In this document: piece after piece, positions 53,528 through 63,399 of the stretch
Layout of the letters: every line of letters starts with the position of its first letter
How positions within the stretch are numbered: position 1 is the first letter of the stretch
Source of the DNA: Hwanghaeella grinnelliae
Lineage (GTDB): Bacteria; Pseudomonadota; Alphaproteobacteria; UBA8366; Aestuariispiraceae
Assembly (NCBI RefSeq): GCF_004005845.1
Contig: NZ_SADE01000002.1
Location: 1,054,421-1,118,420, forward strand
Direction: 5' to 3'
Length of the DNA: 64,000 nucleotides
Made by a program: the position numbers and the translations under genes
Notes under the pieces: generated by a model
The model's database searches: none
Told to the model about the DNA's origin: nothing
What the model saw: the letters and a program-made list of their open reading frames with translations, nothing else

Positions 53528-55774
53528 ATGCCGCCGTCCGCTGCCAATTCGGCCACGCCGCCGGCAAGTCAGCCAGCAGGCGATAGGGTGATGGTCGAAC
53601 CGGGCGCGCGCGTCAAGGTCCTGATCCCGCTACCGTTGGATGGCGCGTACGATTACCGCCTTCCCATTGATATGGTGGCGGAAATCGGGTCCTTCGTCGT
53701 CGTGCCCCTGGGCAACCGCCTGGTTGCGGGCGTGATCTGGGGGGAATCGACCGACAGCGACGTGCCGGAAGACAAGCTGCGGGAAATCTCGGGTTTGCTG
53801 GAAGTGCCGCCCCTGCCGAAAGCGAATCGGGCCTTCGTGGAATGGTTGGCGGCTTATTACTTGTCCCCGCCGGGCAATGTGCTGCGCATGGCGATGAGCG
53901 TTGCCTCGGCCCTGGAACCGCCGACCACGCGGCCGGCCTATCGGCGCGCGGATATCGCCCTCGACGCGCTGGAGATCCGGCCCACAGCCGCACGCAAACG
54001 GGTGCTGGAAGTGGCGTCCGACGGCTTCGCACACCCGGCGAGCGAACTTGCCTCGATGGCGGGGGTCTCTTCGTCGGTCATCAAGGGGCTGGCCGAGGCG
54101 GGCGCCTTGGAGGTGATGCAGGTTCCGGATCAGGCGCGTTGGACGCCGCCCGACCCGAACCTGCCCGGCCCGGAGCTGTCCGGAGATCAAAAGATTGCCG
54201 CCGATCAGGTTGTCGCGGCCGCGAATGAAGGCTTCTCCGTCACGCTGCTCGACGGGGTCACGGGGTCTGGCAAGACGGAGGTTTATTTCGAGGCGATTGC
54301 CGCGACTTTGGCTGCGGGAAAACAGGTCTTGGTCCTGCTGCCGGAAATCGCGCTTTCCTCCCAATGGCTGGCGCGGTTCGAACAGCGTTTCGGCGCCGCG
54401 CCGGCGGAATGGCATTCGGACCTGACGCAGGGACAGCGACGGCGCACCTGGCGGGGCATCGCGGAAGGGCGGGCGCGAATTGTCGTCGGCGCGCGCTCGG
54501 CTCTGCATCTTCCCTATCCGAATCTCGGGCTGATCGTCGTGGATGAAGAACACGAAACCGCCTTCAAACAGGAAGACGGTGTCGCCTATCACGCACGGGA
54601 CATGGCCGTGTTGCGGGCCAGGTTGGCCGAAATCCCGGTGATCCTGGTCTCCGCGACACCCTCGCTCGAAAGTCTGTTGAACGCCAAGGAAGGGCGTTAC
54701 CAACTGCTCCACCTGCCGAACCGGCACGCCGGGGCAACCATGCCGACAGTTGAACTGATCGATATCACCAAGGATAAGCCGGGCCGTCAGCAATGGCTGA
54801 CGCCGACCCTGCGCAAGGCGCTGGAGGACAACCTTGCGGCAGGCGAGCAATCGCTTCTTTTCCTCAACCGGCGCGGCTATGCGCCGCTCACCCTGTGCCG
54901 GACCTGCGGTCATCGGCTGGCCTGCCCGAACTGTTCCGCCTGGCTTGTGGAACATCGCTTTACGCGCAGCTTGCAGTGCCACCATTGCGGCTTCACGACC
55001 GGTGTGCCGAAGCATTGCCCGTCCTGCGACGATACCGACAGCTTCGCGGCTTGTGGGCCGGGCGTCGAGCGGATGCTGGAAGAAGCGACCCTGCTGCTGC
55101 CCGATGCCAGGATAGAGGTCGTCACGTCGGATACGATCCGCGGGCCGTTGCAGGCCGCCGCCTTCGTGGAGCGGATGGAGAACGGCGAGATCGATGTCGT
55201 CATCGGAACGCAGATCGTCGCCAAGGGCTATCACTTCCCGCGGTTGACCCTGGTTGGTGTCGTCGATGCGGATTTGGGGCTGAACGGCGGCGATCTTCGC
55301 GCGGGCGAGCGTACCTATCAGTTGATGTATCAGGTCGCGGGGCGCGCCGGCCGGGAAGGACTGCCCGGGCGGGTTATGCTGCAAACCGCCAGCCCAACCG
55401 TTCCCGTGATGCAGGCACTGGCCCGGCATGACCGGGATGGGTTCCTGGAAGCGGAGTTAAAAATGCGGGAAGAATTCGACTTTCCGCCCTATGGCCGGCT
55501 GGCGGCGTTGATCGTATCGGGCCAGGACGAAGGCTTGGTCGATCGCGTGGCGCAAGCGATCGGAAGGGCCGCGCCGCACGGCAAAGGGCTGACCGTGCTG
55601 GGACCCGCCCCTGCGCCCTTGGCTTTGCTGCGCGGGCGCTATCGCCGGCGTTTGCTGCTGAAGACCAGCCGGGAGGTCAGCGTTCAAAAGGTCCTGGCCG
55701 ATTGGCTCGGCAAGGTTCAGATACCCAACCCTATCCGCCTGCAAGTGGATGTCGACCCCTACAGTTTCCTCTGA
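53528..55774 (+). CDS. priA: primosomal protein N' (PriA helicase)
   Basis: 748-residue replication-restart helicase. The N-terminal 3'-DNA-binding domain is about 26-130. The helicase has Walker A GVTGSGKTE, the DEEH box VVDEEHE, ATPSLES, and the C-terminal lobe GTQIVAKGYHFPRLTLVGVVDAD. Zinc-binding Cys pairs (CRTCG, CPNCS, CHHCG, CPSCDD) lie between the lobes. It has a short Pro/Ala-rich N-terminal extension. The divergent gap to fsa (53342-53527) should contain both promoters; no clear hexamers are seen. Confidence 0.97.
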   Translation: MPPSAANSATPPASQPAGDRVMVEPGARVKVLIPLPLDGAYDYRLPIDMVAEIGSFVVVPLGNRLVAGVIWGESTDSDVPEDKLREISGLLEVPPLPKANRAFVEWLAAYYLSPPGNVLRMAMSVASALEPPTTRPAYRRADIALDALEIRPTAARKRVLEVASDGFAHPASELASMAGVSSSVIKGLAEAGALEVMQVPDQARWTPPDPNLPGPELSGDQKIAADQVVAAANEGFSVTLLDGVTGSGKTEVYFEAIAATLAAGKQVLVLLPEIALSSQWLARFEQRFGAAPAEWHSDLTQGQRRRTWRGIAEGRARIVVGARSALHLPYPNLGLIVVDEEHETAFKQEDGVAYHARDMAVLRARLAEIPVILVSATPSLESLLNAKEGRYQLLHLPNRHAGATMPTVELIDITKDKPGRQQWLTPTLRKALEDNLAAGEQSLLFLNRRGYAPLTLCRTCGHRLACPNCSAWLVEHRFTRSLQCHHCGFTTGVPKHCPSCDDTDSFAACGPGVERMLEEATLLLPDARIEVVTSDTIRGPLQAAAFVERMENGEIDVVIGTQIVAKGYHFPRLTLVGVVDADLGLNGGDLRAGERTYQLMYQVAGRAGREGLPGRVMLQTASPTVPVMQALARHDRDGFLEAELKMREEFDFPPYGRLAALIVSGQDEGLVDRVAQAIGRAAPHGKGLTVLGPAPAPLALLRGRYRRRLLLKTSREVSVQKVLADWLGKVQIPNPIRLQVDVDPYSFL

Positions 55775-55866
55775 TGTTTCGGCCATGGCCGGTCTTGTTT
55801 CGAACCGCTATGCCGGCAGTTGACCGACATCGGAAAATTCAAGAGTGTGTCAGCCGAACTGAAAAG

Positions 55867-55886
55867 AAGACATCTGAAGATGTCTT
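55867..55886 (+). promoter_or_regulatory. perfect palindrome in the tctC leader
   Basis: AAGACATC-TGAA-GATGTCTT: an 8-bp perfect stem with a 4-base loop, 10 bases upstream of the GGGAGG ribosome site of tctC. It could be an operator for a local regulator (none is encoded nearby) or an RNA hairpin limiting translation. Confidence 0.5.
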
Positions 55887-55907
55887 GGATTTATGGGAGG
55901 AAGTGCC

Positions 55908-56897
55908 ATGAAATTTCTTAAAACGGCAGCTGCTGCCTTGATTCTTTGCGCCGGGCCTGCGCTGGCGGATTATCCGGAACGTGAAGTCCTGGGCGTTGTC
56001 ATGTGGGGTGCAGGCGGCGCAACGGATACCGTCGCCCGGGCGGTCAACCCGGCGGCGGAAGCGGCGCTTGGGAAGCCCATCGTTGTCCTGAACAAGTCCG
56101 GGGGGGCGGGTGCGATCTCCACGGCCTTCGTCAACGCGGCGCCGGCCGATGGCTACACTTTTCTCTACGGCGCGGAAAACCCGCAGCTTCACGGCGTGAT
56201 GGGCGTGTCGGATATCGACTATGGCGATATGTACCCGATCAACATCCTGGGCCGTGGGGTCGCCGTCATCGCCGTTCCGGCTGAGTCGAAATACAAGACG
56301 CTGAGCGACCTGCTGGACGATATCAAAGCCAATCCCGGCGCGGTAAAGATGGGATCGACAGGTCCCGGCGGCCTGCCCTCTACGATCGCCGCCCTCATTT
56401 CCAACGCCGTGGATTTCGACGTAACCGCGATCCCCTTCGATGGTGAAGGCCCCGGCCTGACCGCGATGCTCGGTGGCGAGGTCGATTTCATGCCGTCGGG
56501 AATTTCCGCGGCCGCGGAACAGGTGAAGGCAGGCAAGATGCGCGCGTTGGCCGTCGTGAATCCGGAACCCGTGGACACGCTGCCCGATGTGCCGGCGATC
56601 ACCGATACGATCCCCGCGATGGATCGGTTCCTGCCCTGGGGTCCGTTCTACGGCGTCTTCGTTCGAGCCGACGTCCCCGATGACGTGAAGGCGAAACTGA
56701 CCGATGCCTTCAAGACGGCGGCGACCGATGACGCCTTCCTGAAACTGATGGCGAATCGCGGGAACGTCGTGATGAACATGAGCGGCCAGGAAGCAGTCGA
56801 TTTCCTCGCGAAATGGCAACAGGTAACCGTGTGGGCGCTGCAGGATACCGGGGCGGCCAAGGTCAGCCCGGAAGACCTCGGCATCTCGCGTCCCTGA
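55908..56897 (+). CDS. tctC: TTT transporter substrate-binding protein (TctC)
   Basis: 329-residue periplasmic binding protein of a tripartite tricarboxylate transporter. The signal peptide is about residues 1-20, with the Ala-x-Ala end PALADYPE. The conserved pocket is recognised by GGATDTVARAV, NKSGGAGAI and GVVSTGPGGLPSTIA-like text. ATG 55908 has GGGAGG upstream. The carboxylate ligand is unknown. tctB and tctA follow. Confidence 0.9.
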   Translation: MKFLKTAAAALILCAGPALADYPEREVLGVVMWGAGGATDTVARAVNPAAEAALGKPIVVLNKSGGAGAISTAFVNAAPADGYTFLYGAENPQLHGVMGVSDIDYGDMYPINILGRGVAVIAVPAESKYKTLSDLLDDIKANPGAVKMGSTGPGGLPSTIAALISNAVDFDVTAIPFDGEGPGLTAMLGGEVDFMPSGISAAAEQVKAGKMRALAVVNPEPVDTLPDVPAITDTIPAMDRFLPWGPFYGVFVRADVPDDVKAKLTDAFKTAATDDAFLKLMANRGNVVMNMSGQEAVDFLAKWQQVTVWALQDTGAAKVSPEDLGISRP

Positions 56898-56943
56898 TAG
56901 GGGATACCCGGCCTGCCGTTAGGGCGGGCCGGGGCCGCCGAGC

Positions 56944-57426
56944 ATGACCGCATCGACATCAACGCCCCTGCGACCGGGGGAGCGCCTTTTCGCGCTCCTG
57001 TTGGTTCTCTTCGCCGCCCTCGTGTTCTGGCAATCCTATGAGATTTCGGGATTCAAGGGGCTGACGACGGGCGGCGTGATGCCGATGTTCGCGTCCGGCG
57101 TGATGGTGGCCACAAGCATCTTCCTGCTGTCCCGTACCTTGGCGAAGCCCCAGAACGGGGACGGAAGTCTGGCTGGATTGGCTGCGTTCCTATTTCCCTT
57201 GCGGGTCGTTCTGTTCGCCCTGGCGGTGCTGGGATACGTGATCTCGATCCCTGTGATCGGGTTCCTGCCGGCGTCGGCAGTCTTCCTGTTCGTGGCGATC
57301 TGGCGGCTTTGGAAAACCGGGGTTCTCCGCGCCGGCTTCGTGACTGTGGTGGCGGTTGGGGCGATCCACGTTCTTTTCAGGATCGTTTTTCAGGTTGTCC
57401 TGCCCAGCGGAAGCGTGTGGCTCTGA
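56944..57426 (+). CDS. tctB: TTT transporter small membrane subunit (TctB)
   Basis: 160 residues with four TM helices (about 13-29, 40-57, 78-99 and 105-153 containing two). It is the small-subunit partner of TctA. Its last base overlaps the tctA ATG (TGATG). Confidence 0.88.
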   Translation: MTASTSTPLRPGERLFALLLVLFAALVFWQSYEISGFKGLTTGGVMPMFASGVMVATSIFLLSRTLAKPQNGDGSLAGLAAFLFPLRVVLFALAVLGYVISIPVIGFLPASAVFLFVAIWRLWKTGVLRAGFVTVVAVGAIHVLFRIVFQVVLPSGSVWL

Positions 57427-58913
57427 TGGAGGCCTTGAGCTTTTTCGCGACGTCCTGGTTCGACCCGTCCCTGCTGTTCCTGACGGCGCTTGGGACCTTC
57501 GCTGGAATCTATGTCGGTGCGATTCCGGGTCTTTCGGTCACGATGGCCGCCTCCATCCTGATCTCATTCACCTTCAAATGGGACATCAACGAGGCCCTGG
57601 CCCTGATCGCGGGGGTCTATGTCGGTGGTGTCTACGGCGGTGGGCGCACCGCGATCCTGTTGAACATCCCAGGCGCGCCAAGCGCCATCGCCACGGCCTT
57701 GGACGGATATCCTCTCGCCAAGAAGGGCCTCGCCGGCGAGGCCATCGGCCTGACGACCGTCATGTCCGTCCTCGGCGGGTTCGTCGGCATCCTGGCGCTT
57801 GCCGTCGCCGCGCCCCTGATTGCGGATTTCGCCATCAAGTTCACCTCGCGCGAATACATGCTGCTCGGGATTATCGGCATTCTTCTTGTCGGCACCTTGT
57901 CGGGAGAGAGCTTCGCGAAGGGCGCGTTTTCCGGGGCGCTTGGCGTCATGATCGGCATGATCGGTCTGGACCCCATGACAGCGGAGGCACGCTTCACCTT
58001 CGGCTCGATCAACCTGATGGGTGGGGTGCCTTTTGTGGTCGCCATGATCGGGTTCTTCGGTGTGTCGGAGGCGTTGGTGCAGCTCGAGCATCTGGATACG
58101 CCCCGCATCAAGCAGAAAGTGTCGCGGGTTGTGCCGTCCTGGTCGGACATTCGGCGCTACTTCCGCTTGATGCTTAAGTCCTCGGGGATAGGAACCGTCA
58201 TTGGTGCGCTTCCCGGGACCGGCGGGGATATCGCGGCGCTGCTGGCCTACGATCACGCAAAACGGACCACCAAATCACCTGAAGTTCCCTTCGGTGAAGG
58301 TGCGAAGGAAGGGCTGGTCGCGCCCGAAGCGGCGAACAACGCGGCGATTGGCGGCGCTTTCGTTCCCATGCTGACGCTGGGTATTCCCGGCGACGCGGTC
58401 ACGGCCATCATTATCGGCGCGCTGTATATCCATGGCCTGCGGCCCGGCCCCCTTCTGTTGAGCGAGTCGCCGCATTTGTTCTGGTTCATGGTCGGCAATC
58501 TTACCCTGGCGAACCTGTTCCTACTCGTCTTCGGCCTCAGCGGCATACGGTTCTTTGCGAAAGTGGTCGAATGTCCCCAGGCAATCCTGGTGCCGCTCAT
58601 CGTGGTCCTATCGGCGATCGGGGCCTATGCCATTCAGAACAACCCGGCGCATATCACCTGGGCTCTCGGTTTCGGGGTGGTGGGATATCTGCTCCGGCGA
58701 TACGGCTTTCAGGTGGGGCCTATCATTCTGGGGGTCATTCTGGGACCGATGATCGATTCGAACTATCGCCGGGCGATGATCGGGGCCCGAAGCGATGTCG
58801 GACAATTCTTCCTGGATATTGTCAGCCATCCGATTTCCTTCGTACTCCTCTGCGCGCTTGCCTTAATGCTCGTATCCCAGATCCCTCTCGTTAAGCGTCT
58901 TTGGAAACGCTGA
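57426..58913 (+). CDS. tctA: TTT transporter large membrane subunit (TctA)
   Basis: 495 residues from ATG 57426 with ~10-12 TM helices and the TctA signatures: GAIPGLSVTMAASIL, GGVYGGGRTAILLNIPGAPSAIATALDGYPLAKKG, and the second repeat IGALPGTGGDIAALLAYDHAKRTTK, then GAFVPMLTLGIPGDAVTA. The two gly-rich repeats show the family's internal duplication. It completes tctCBA. Confidence 0.95.
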   Translation: MEALSFFATSWFDPSLLFLTALGTFAGIYVGAIPGLSVTMAASILISFTFKWDINEALALIAGVYVGGVYGGGRTAILLNIPGAPSAIATALDGYPLAKKGLAGEAIGLTTVMSVLGGFVGILALAVAAPLIADFAIKFTSREYMLLGIIGILLVGTLSGESFAKGAFSGALGVMIGMIGLDPMTAEARFTFGSINLMGGVPFVVAMIGFFGVSEALVQLEHLDTPRIKQKVSRVVPSWSDIRRYFRLMLKSSGIGTVIGALPGTGGDIAALLAYDHAKRTTKSPEVPFGEGAKEGLVAPEAANNAAIGGAFVPMLTLGIPGDAVTAIIIGALYIHGLRPGPLLLSESPHLFWFMVGNLTLANLFLLVFGLSGIRFFAKVVECPQAILVPLIVVLSAIGAYAIQNNPAHITWALGFGVVGYLLRRYGFQVGPIILGVILGPMIDSNYRRAMIGARSDVGQFFLDIVSHPISFVLLCALALMLVSQIPLVKRLWKR

Positions 58914-58991
58914 GGTTTCTCCGACGACTCGTTATAGAACTGTCGCCGATTCGGACTGAGACACGCCGTTTGCCGTCTGGGGAGGGCTGGA

Positions 58992-59990
58992 ATGAACAGA
59001 ATCGTTAGCTTCGGCGTTTTCGGCGCGATTGTCGGTATCTTGTATACGCAGATCGTCTACGGCGTCGATGTGACCGGTGCCGTGCGCGGGGCCTATGTCG
59101 GGACGGTGATCGCCTCTCTTGCGGCGGTATTTGAGGTTTTCGGCGCCAAGGGCCGATGGAAGCGTTTCTTCCTGACCGTCCCGTTTGCCCTCGCGCTTGT
59201 CCTGCGCACGGCCATCTACACCTCGATCATTCTGGGGGCGCTGATTTCCCAACATCTCGTCGCACCCAACGAGGATGGGCCATTCCTGGCGTTCTTGCTG
59301 GAAACCCGAACCGATGTCGTCTTCTCGTTGATTGCGGCTTTCGTGTTCAATTTCGTTTACGCGATCCACGAATTGCTGGGGCCGAAGGTCCTGATTCGAT
59401 ATCTGATTGGCCGTTACCATCGGCCGACGCGGGAGGAGCGCGTATTCCTGTTTCTGGATATGGTTGGCAGTACCAGGCTGACGGAGGAACTGGGCGACAT
59501 CACCTTCCACGCCATGCTGAACGATTTCTATATCGACCTGACGGACCCTATTCTGCAGCGGCGCGGCGAAATTCATCGCTATGTCGGGGATGAAATGGTT
59601 GCTTCCTGGCCGGTGAGGGACGGGTTGCGAAACGCCAACTGCATATTGGTCGTCGGCGAAATTTTCGGGGCACTGGAAGCCCGGCGGTCATACTACGAGG
59701 AAACCTATGGCGTGTTTCCGACATTCCGTGCGGGGCTGCATTTGGGGCCCGTGGTGATCGGGGAGATGGGGGCAGCAAAAAAAGAATTCGTTTTCGTCGG
59801 TGACGCGGTGAATGCGACGGCGCGGATCGAGCAGGCTTGCCGAACGTTCGGCAAGGATGTCATCGCGTCTGGAGAATTGATCGATCGCCTCGGCTCGCCC
59901 CCCGGCGTGGAGGTCGAGGATCTGGGCGAGTTCGAGCCGCGGGGACGCAGCCACAAGATGCGCATTTTCGCCCTCAGCTACGCGCGTTGA
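58992..59990 (+). CDS. membrane-bound class III adenylate/guanylate cyclase
   Basis: 332 residues. The N-terminal part has four TM helices (about 5-23, 33-51, 60-85, 106-128). The class III catalytic domain (about 148-325) has metal-binding Asp156 in FLFLDMVGSTRL and Asp200 in HRYVGDEMVASWP, with VFVGDAVNATARIE later. It makes a cyclic nucleotide in response to an unknown membrane signal. It lies upstream of the atp operon on the same strand, with 360 bp between them. Confidence 0.9.
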   Translation: MNRIVSFGVFGAIVGILYTQIVYGVDVTGAVRGAYVGTVIASLAAVFEVFGAKGRWKRFFLTVPFALALVLRTAIYTSIILGALISQHLVAPNEDGPFLAFLLETRTDVVFSLIAAFVFNFVYAIHELLGPKVLIRYLIGRYHRPTREERVFLFLDMVGSTRLTEELGDITFHAMLNDFYIDLTDPILQRRGEIHRYVGDEMVASWPVRDGLRNANCILVVGEIFGALEARRSYYEETYGVFPTFRAGLHLGPVVIGEMGAAKKEFVFVGDAVNATARIEQACRTFGKDVIASGELIDRLGSPPGVEVEDLGEFEPRGRSHKMRIFALSYAR

Positions 59991-60350
59991 ACGGCCCCGG
60001 GCCGTCCGGATCGGCAAATACGCAACCGCTTTTTCGACGGCAATTCCAGACGGCAATACCAAATAGTGAAATCGCCTGGAAAATAAAGGGTTTCCGAAGC
60101 CGCCCCGCTAGCTTGAACAGGCCAAGTCCCTATGCTACATCCACGCCGCGCGGAGAGTTCCGGGTGCGTGCGGATATAAGGAAATTTCCGGTTTTTGCTG
60201 GCGAACCTGCTCGAAAAAGGTTGCGTCCGGCGGCTGGGTTCCTATAAACGGCGGCGCGCGCGGGATGAATACCCGCCAATAAGTCTTTTGGGGAAGTTCG
60301 CGACGGATTTTCGGGTCCGGGCGAACCAGCAAAACAGGGGTCTCCATATC
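59991..60350. other. 360-bp region upstream of atpH
   Basis: It begins with a short palindromic hairpin (ACGGCC-CCG-GGCCGT, 59991-60005) that may close the cyclase transcript. It contains the best promoter candidate in the window (60221-60248) and a ~95-base leader to the atpH GTG. Open frames across it have no conserved sequence. Confidence 0.5.
60221..60248 (+). promoter_or_regulatory. candidate promoter of the atp operon
   Basis: TTGCGT (60221-60226) and TATAAA (60243-60248) with a 16-base spacer, a good match to sigma-70 promoters. Transcription would start near 60255 and give a ~96-base leader before atpH. Confidence 0.55.
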
Positions 60351-60905
60351 GTGGCTGCCAAAGGTGGTGTGAACGAAATCGCCGCTCGCTACGCGAAGGC
60401 GCTGTTCGACCTCGCGGACGAGCAGAAAGCGCTGGATCCGGTTGCAGAGGATCTCCGCACAGTTCAGCAGCTGGTTTCCGAAAGCGACGATCTGCGTCGC
60501 ATGGTGCGCAGCCCGGTGATTTCACGGGGCGATCAGGGCAAGGCGATCTCCGCCATCCTTGATAAGGCGGGCACCTCGGAATTGACCGGCAAATTCATCG
60601 GTTATCTCGCATCCCAACGCCGACTGTTCGCGTTGGGCGCGATTACGAAGGCTTTTCTTGCCGAATTGGCCAAGCGTCGGGGTGAAGTGACGGCGGAAGT
60701 GGTTTCCGCCCGTTCGCTAAGCGACGCGCAGGTCGAAGCGGTGGAAGAGGCCTTGAATAATGTTGTCGGCGGCAAAGTTGCCGTGGAACATCGGGTCGAT
60801 CCCTCCTTGATCGGTGGGCTGATCGTAAAGGTCGGCAGCCGCATGGTGGATTCGTCCATGGCGACGCAATTGCAGAAACTCAAGCTTGCGATGAAGGGGG
60901 CTTAG
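60351..60905 (+). CDS. atpH: F1 ATP synthase delta subunit
   Basis: 184-residue stalk subunit linking F1 to the b subunits. It starts at GTG 60351 (AAKGGVNEIAARYAKALFDLADEQ), which gives normal length; the upstream frame extension is not conserved. The C-terminal VEHRVDPSLIGGLIVKVGSRMVDSS is diagnostic. First gene of atpHAGD, 3 bp before atpA. Confidence 0.95.
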   Translation: MAAKGGVNEIAARYAKALFDLADEQKALDPVAEDLRTVQQLVSESDDLRRMVRSPVISRGDQGKAISAILDKAGTSELTGKFIGYLASQRRLFALGAITKAFLAELAKRRGEVTAEVVSARSLSDAQVEAVEEALNNVVGGKVAVEHRVDPSLIGGLIVKVGSRMVDSSMATQLQKLKLAMKGA

Positions 60906-60908
60906 GGC

Positions 60909-62438
60909 ATGGAACTCCGGGCCGCGGAAATTTCCGCAATCCTAAAGGACCAAATCGCGAATTTCGGCACTGAAGCGGATGTGGCCGAAGTTGGCCAAGT
61001 TATTTCCGTTGGTGACGGGGTCGCGCGCGTTTATGGGCTCGATAATGTCCAGGCCGGTGAAATGGTCGAATTCCCGGGCGGCATCAAAGGGATGGCGCTC
61101 AACCTCGAATCCGACAATGTCGGTGTCGTTATCTTCGGTGACGACCGTGACATTAAGGAAGGCGATACGGTCAAACGGACCGGCGACATCGTGGACGTTC
61201 CCGTCGGCAAAGGCCTGCTTGGACGCGTCGTTGATGGCCTCGGCAACCCGATTGACGGCAAAGGCCCGATCGAAGGTGACGAACGCCGCCTCGCCGAAGT
61301 GAAGGCACCGGGCATCATCCCGCGCAAGTCCGTACATGAACCGGTGCAGACCGGCCTGAAGGCGCTCGACGCCTTGGTGCCCATCGGCCGTGGTCAGCGC
61401 GAACTGGTCATCGGTGACCGTCAGACCGGGAAGACCGCCGTCATCCTGGACACGATCATCAACCAGAAGCCGATCAATGAAGGCAACGATGAGTCGAAGA
61501 AGCTGTATTGCATCTACGTCGCCATCGGTCAGAAGCGTTCGTCGGTTGCTCAGGTTGTGAAGACCTTGGCCGACAACGGTGCGCTGGATTACACGATCGT
61601 CGTCGCGGCGACGGCCTCCGATCCGGCCCCGCTGCAGTTCCTGGCGCCGTATACCGGTTGTGCCATGGGCGAATACTTCCGTGACAACGGCATGCACGCC
61701 GCGATCTTCTACGACGATCTGTCGAAGCAGGCGACGGCTTATCGCCAGATGTCGCTGCTGCTTCGTCGTCCGCCGGGCCGTGAAGCTTACCCGGGTGACG
61801 TGTTCTACATCCACTCGCGTCTGCTGGAACGCGCCGCGAAGATGAACGACGAAAACGGTGCAGGTTCCTTGACCGCGTTGCCGGTCATCGAAACCCAAGC
61901 GAACGACGTGTCGGCCTATATTCCGACTAACGTGATTTCGATCACGGACGGTCAGATCTTCCTGGAAACGACGCTGTTCTATAAGGGTGTTCGCCCGGCC
62001 ATTAACGTCGGTCTGTCGGTCAGTCGTGTGGGTTCCGCGGCGCAGACGAAGGCGATGAAGAAGGTCGCCGGCTCGATCAAGCTGGAGCTTGCGCAGTACC
62101 GTGAAATGGAAGCCTTCGCGCAGTTCGCGTCGGACCTCGATGCCTCGACCCAGCGGTTGCTGGCCCGTGGTGCGCGCCTGACGGAATTGTTGAAGCAGCC
62201 GCAGTATCAGCCGCTGAAGGTGTCCGAGCAGGTCGTCAGCATCTATGCCGGTACCAAAGGTTATCTGGACAAGGTTCCGGTCGCTGAAGTCGGCCGGTAC
62301 GAAAAGACTTTGCTGGATCACATGCGGGCTGACTATGCCGACGTGATGAACGAAATCGACAATAGCGGTCAGCTGACCGAAGAAGCCGAAGAGAAGATCA
62401 AGGGCGCGCTGGAAGCGTTCACCAAGACCTTCGCCTGA
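60909..62438 (+). CDS. atpA: F1 ATP synthase alpha subunit
   Basis: 509-residue non-catalytic nucleotide-binding subunit. Walker A is [10 protein letters not shown]; the alpha signature [17 protein letters not shown] and [12 protein letters not shown]-type Walker B are present. It starts 3 bp after the atpH stop. Confidence 0.98.
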   Translation: MELRAAEISAILKDQIANFGTEADVAEVGQVISVGDGVARVYGLDNVQAGEMVEFPGGIKGMALNLESDNVGVVIFGDDRDIKEGDTVKRTGDIVDVPVGKGLLGRVVDGLGNPIDGKGPIEGDERRLAEVKAPGIIPRKSVHEPVQTGLKALDALVPIGRGQRELVIGDRQTGKTAVILDTIINQKPINEGNDESKKLYCIYVAIGQKRSSVAQVVKTLADNGALDYTIVVAATASDPAPLQFLAPYTGCAMGEYFRDNGMHAAIFYDDLSKQATAYRQMSLLLRRPPGREAYPGDVFYIHSRLLERAAKMNDENGAGSLTALPVIETQANDVSAYIPTNVISITDGQIFLETTLFYKGVRPAINVGLSVSRVGSAAQTKAMKKVAGSIKLELAQYREMEAFAQFASDLDASTQRLLARGARLTELLKQPQYQPLKVSEQVVSIYAGTKGYLDKVPVAEVGRYEKTLLDHMRADYADVMNEIDNSGQLTEEAEEKIKGALEAFTKTFA

Positions 62439-62505
62439 TCGGGCGAAGGGGGTCTTCGAAATCGGATTTGTCGAAAGTAGCGGTCGAAAGGGCAAGGGTG
62501 GCTAG

Positions 62506-63393
62506 ATGGCCAACTTGAAGGAACTAAAAGCGCGGATTTCCAGCGTGAAGTCCACGCAGCGCATCACCTCCGCGATGAAAATGGTCGCGGCGGCGAAGCT
62601 GCGCAAAGCGCAGGACATGGCCGAAGCGGCCCGGCCGTATGCTGAGCGGATCGAGCGTATGCTGGGTTCGTTGGCTGCTGGGGCTTCCTCTTCCGGGGCG
62701 CCGGCCATGCTGACCGGTACGGGTAAGGACGACACCCATCTGCTGGTTATCGTGACGTCCGACCGCGGTCTGTGCGGTGGCTTCAACGGCTCGATCATCC
62801 GCGCCGTGCGCAGGCGGATCATTGAACTTCAAGCCGATGGCAAGACGGTCAAATTGCTGATCATCGGCCGCAAGGGCGTCGGCCTGCTGCGGCGCGAGTT
62901 CCGCGATTTGTTCGTTGAAGTATACGAAGAACTCGCCAAGCCGATCCCGACTTTCGAGGGCGCGGCGACGGTTGCGGACAAGGTCACGACGATGTTCGAG
63001 GCCGGTGAGTTCGACGTTTGTACGGTCTATTACAACAAGTTCGTGTCGGCGCTGACGCAAGTCGTCACACCGCTTCAGTTGATTCCCTTCGCCGTTCCAG
63101 AAGGCGAAGAAGAACAGCCGACGGTGGGCGGTGCTCAGGCGATCTACGAATTCGAACCGGAAGAAGAAAAGATCCTTGCGGCCCTGCTGCCGAAGAATCT
63201 GTCCACCCAGATTTACCGTGCGATGCTGGAAAGCTTCGCGGGTGAACAGGGCGCGCGGATGACGGCGATGGATAACGCGACCCGAAATGCCGGTGACATG
63301 ATCAACAGTCTGTCGATCACCTATAACCGGACGCGTCAGGCGCAGATCACCAAGGAACTGATCGAAATTATTTCTGGCGCGGAAGCGCTGTAA
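62506..63393 (+). CDS. atpG: F1 ATP synthase gamma subunit
   Basis: 295-residue central-shaft subunit. The N-terminal coiled-coil helix [33 protein letters not shown], the [10 protein letters not shown] turn, and the C-terminal [46 protein letters not shown] are standard. Confidence 0.98.
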   Translation: MANLKELKARISSVKSTQRITSAMKMVAAAKLRKAQDMAEAARPYAERIERMLGSLAAGASSSGAPAMLTGTGKDDTHLLVIVTSDRGLCGGFNGSIIRAVRRRIIELQADGKTVKLLIIGRKGVGLLRREFRDLFVEVYEELAKPIPTFEGAATVADKVTTMFEAGEFDVCTVYYNKFVSALTQVVTPLQLIPFAVPEGEEEQPTVGGAQAIYEFEPEEEKILAALLPKNLSTQIYRAMLESFAGEQGARMTAMDNATRNAGDMINSLSITYNRTRQAQITKELIEIISGAEAL

Positions 63394-63399
63394 AACTGA

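Noticed and set aside
60942-62495. 517-codon open frame antisense to atpA
   Set aside because: It lies wholly opposite a highly conserved gene; its sequence is the Arg/Asp/Val-rich composition expected from reading codon-biased GC-rich DNA backwards, and no ribosome site is present.
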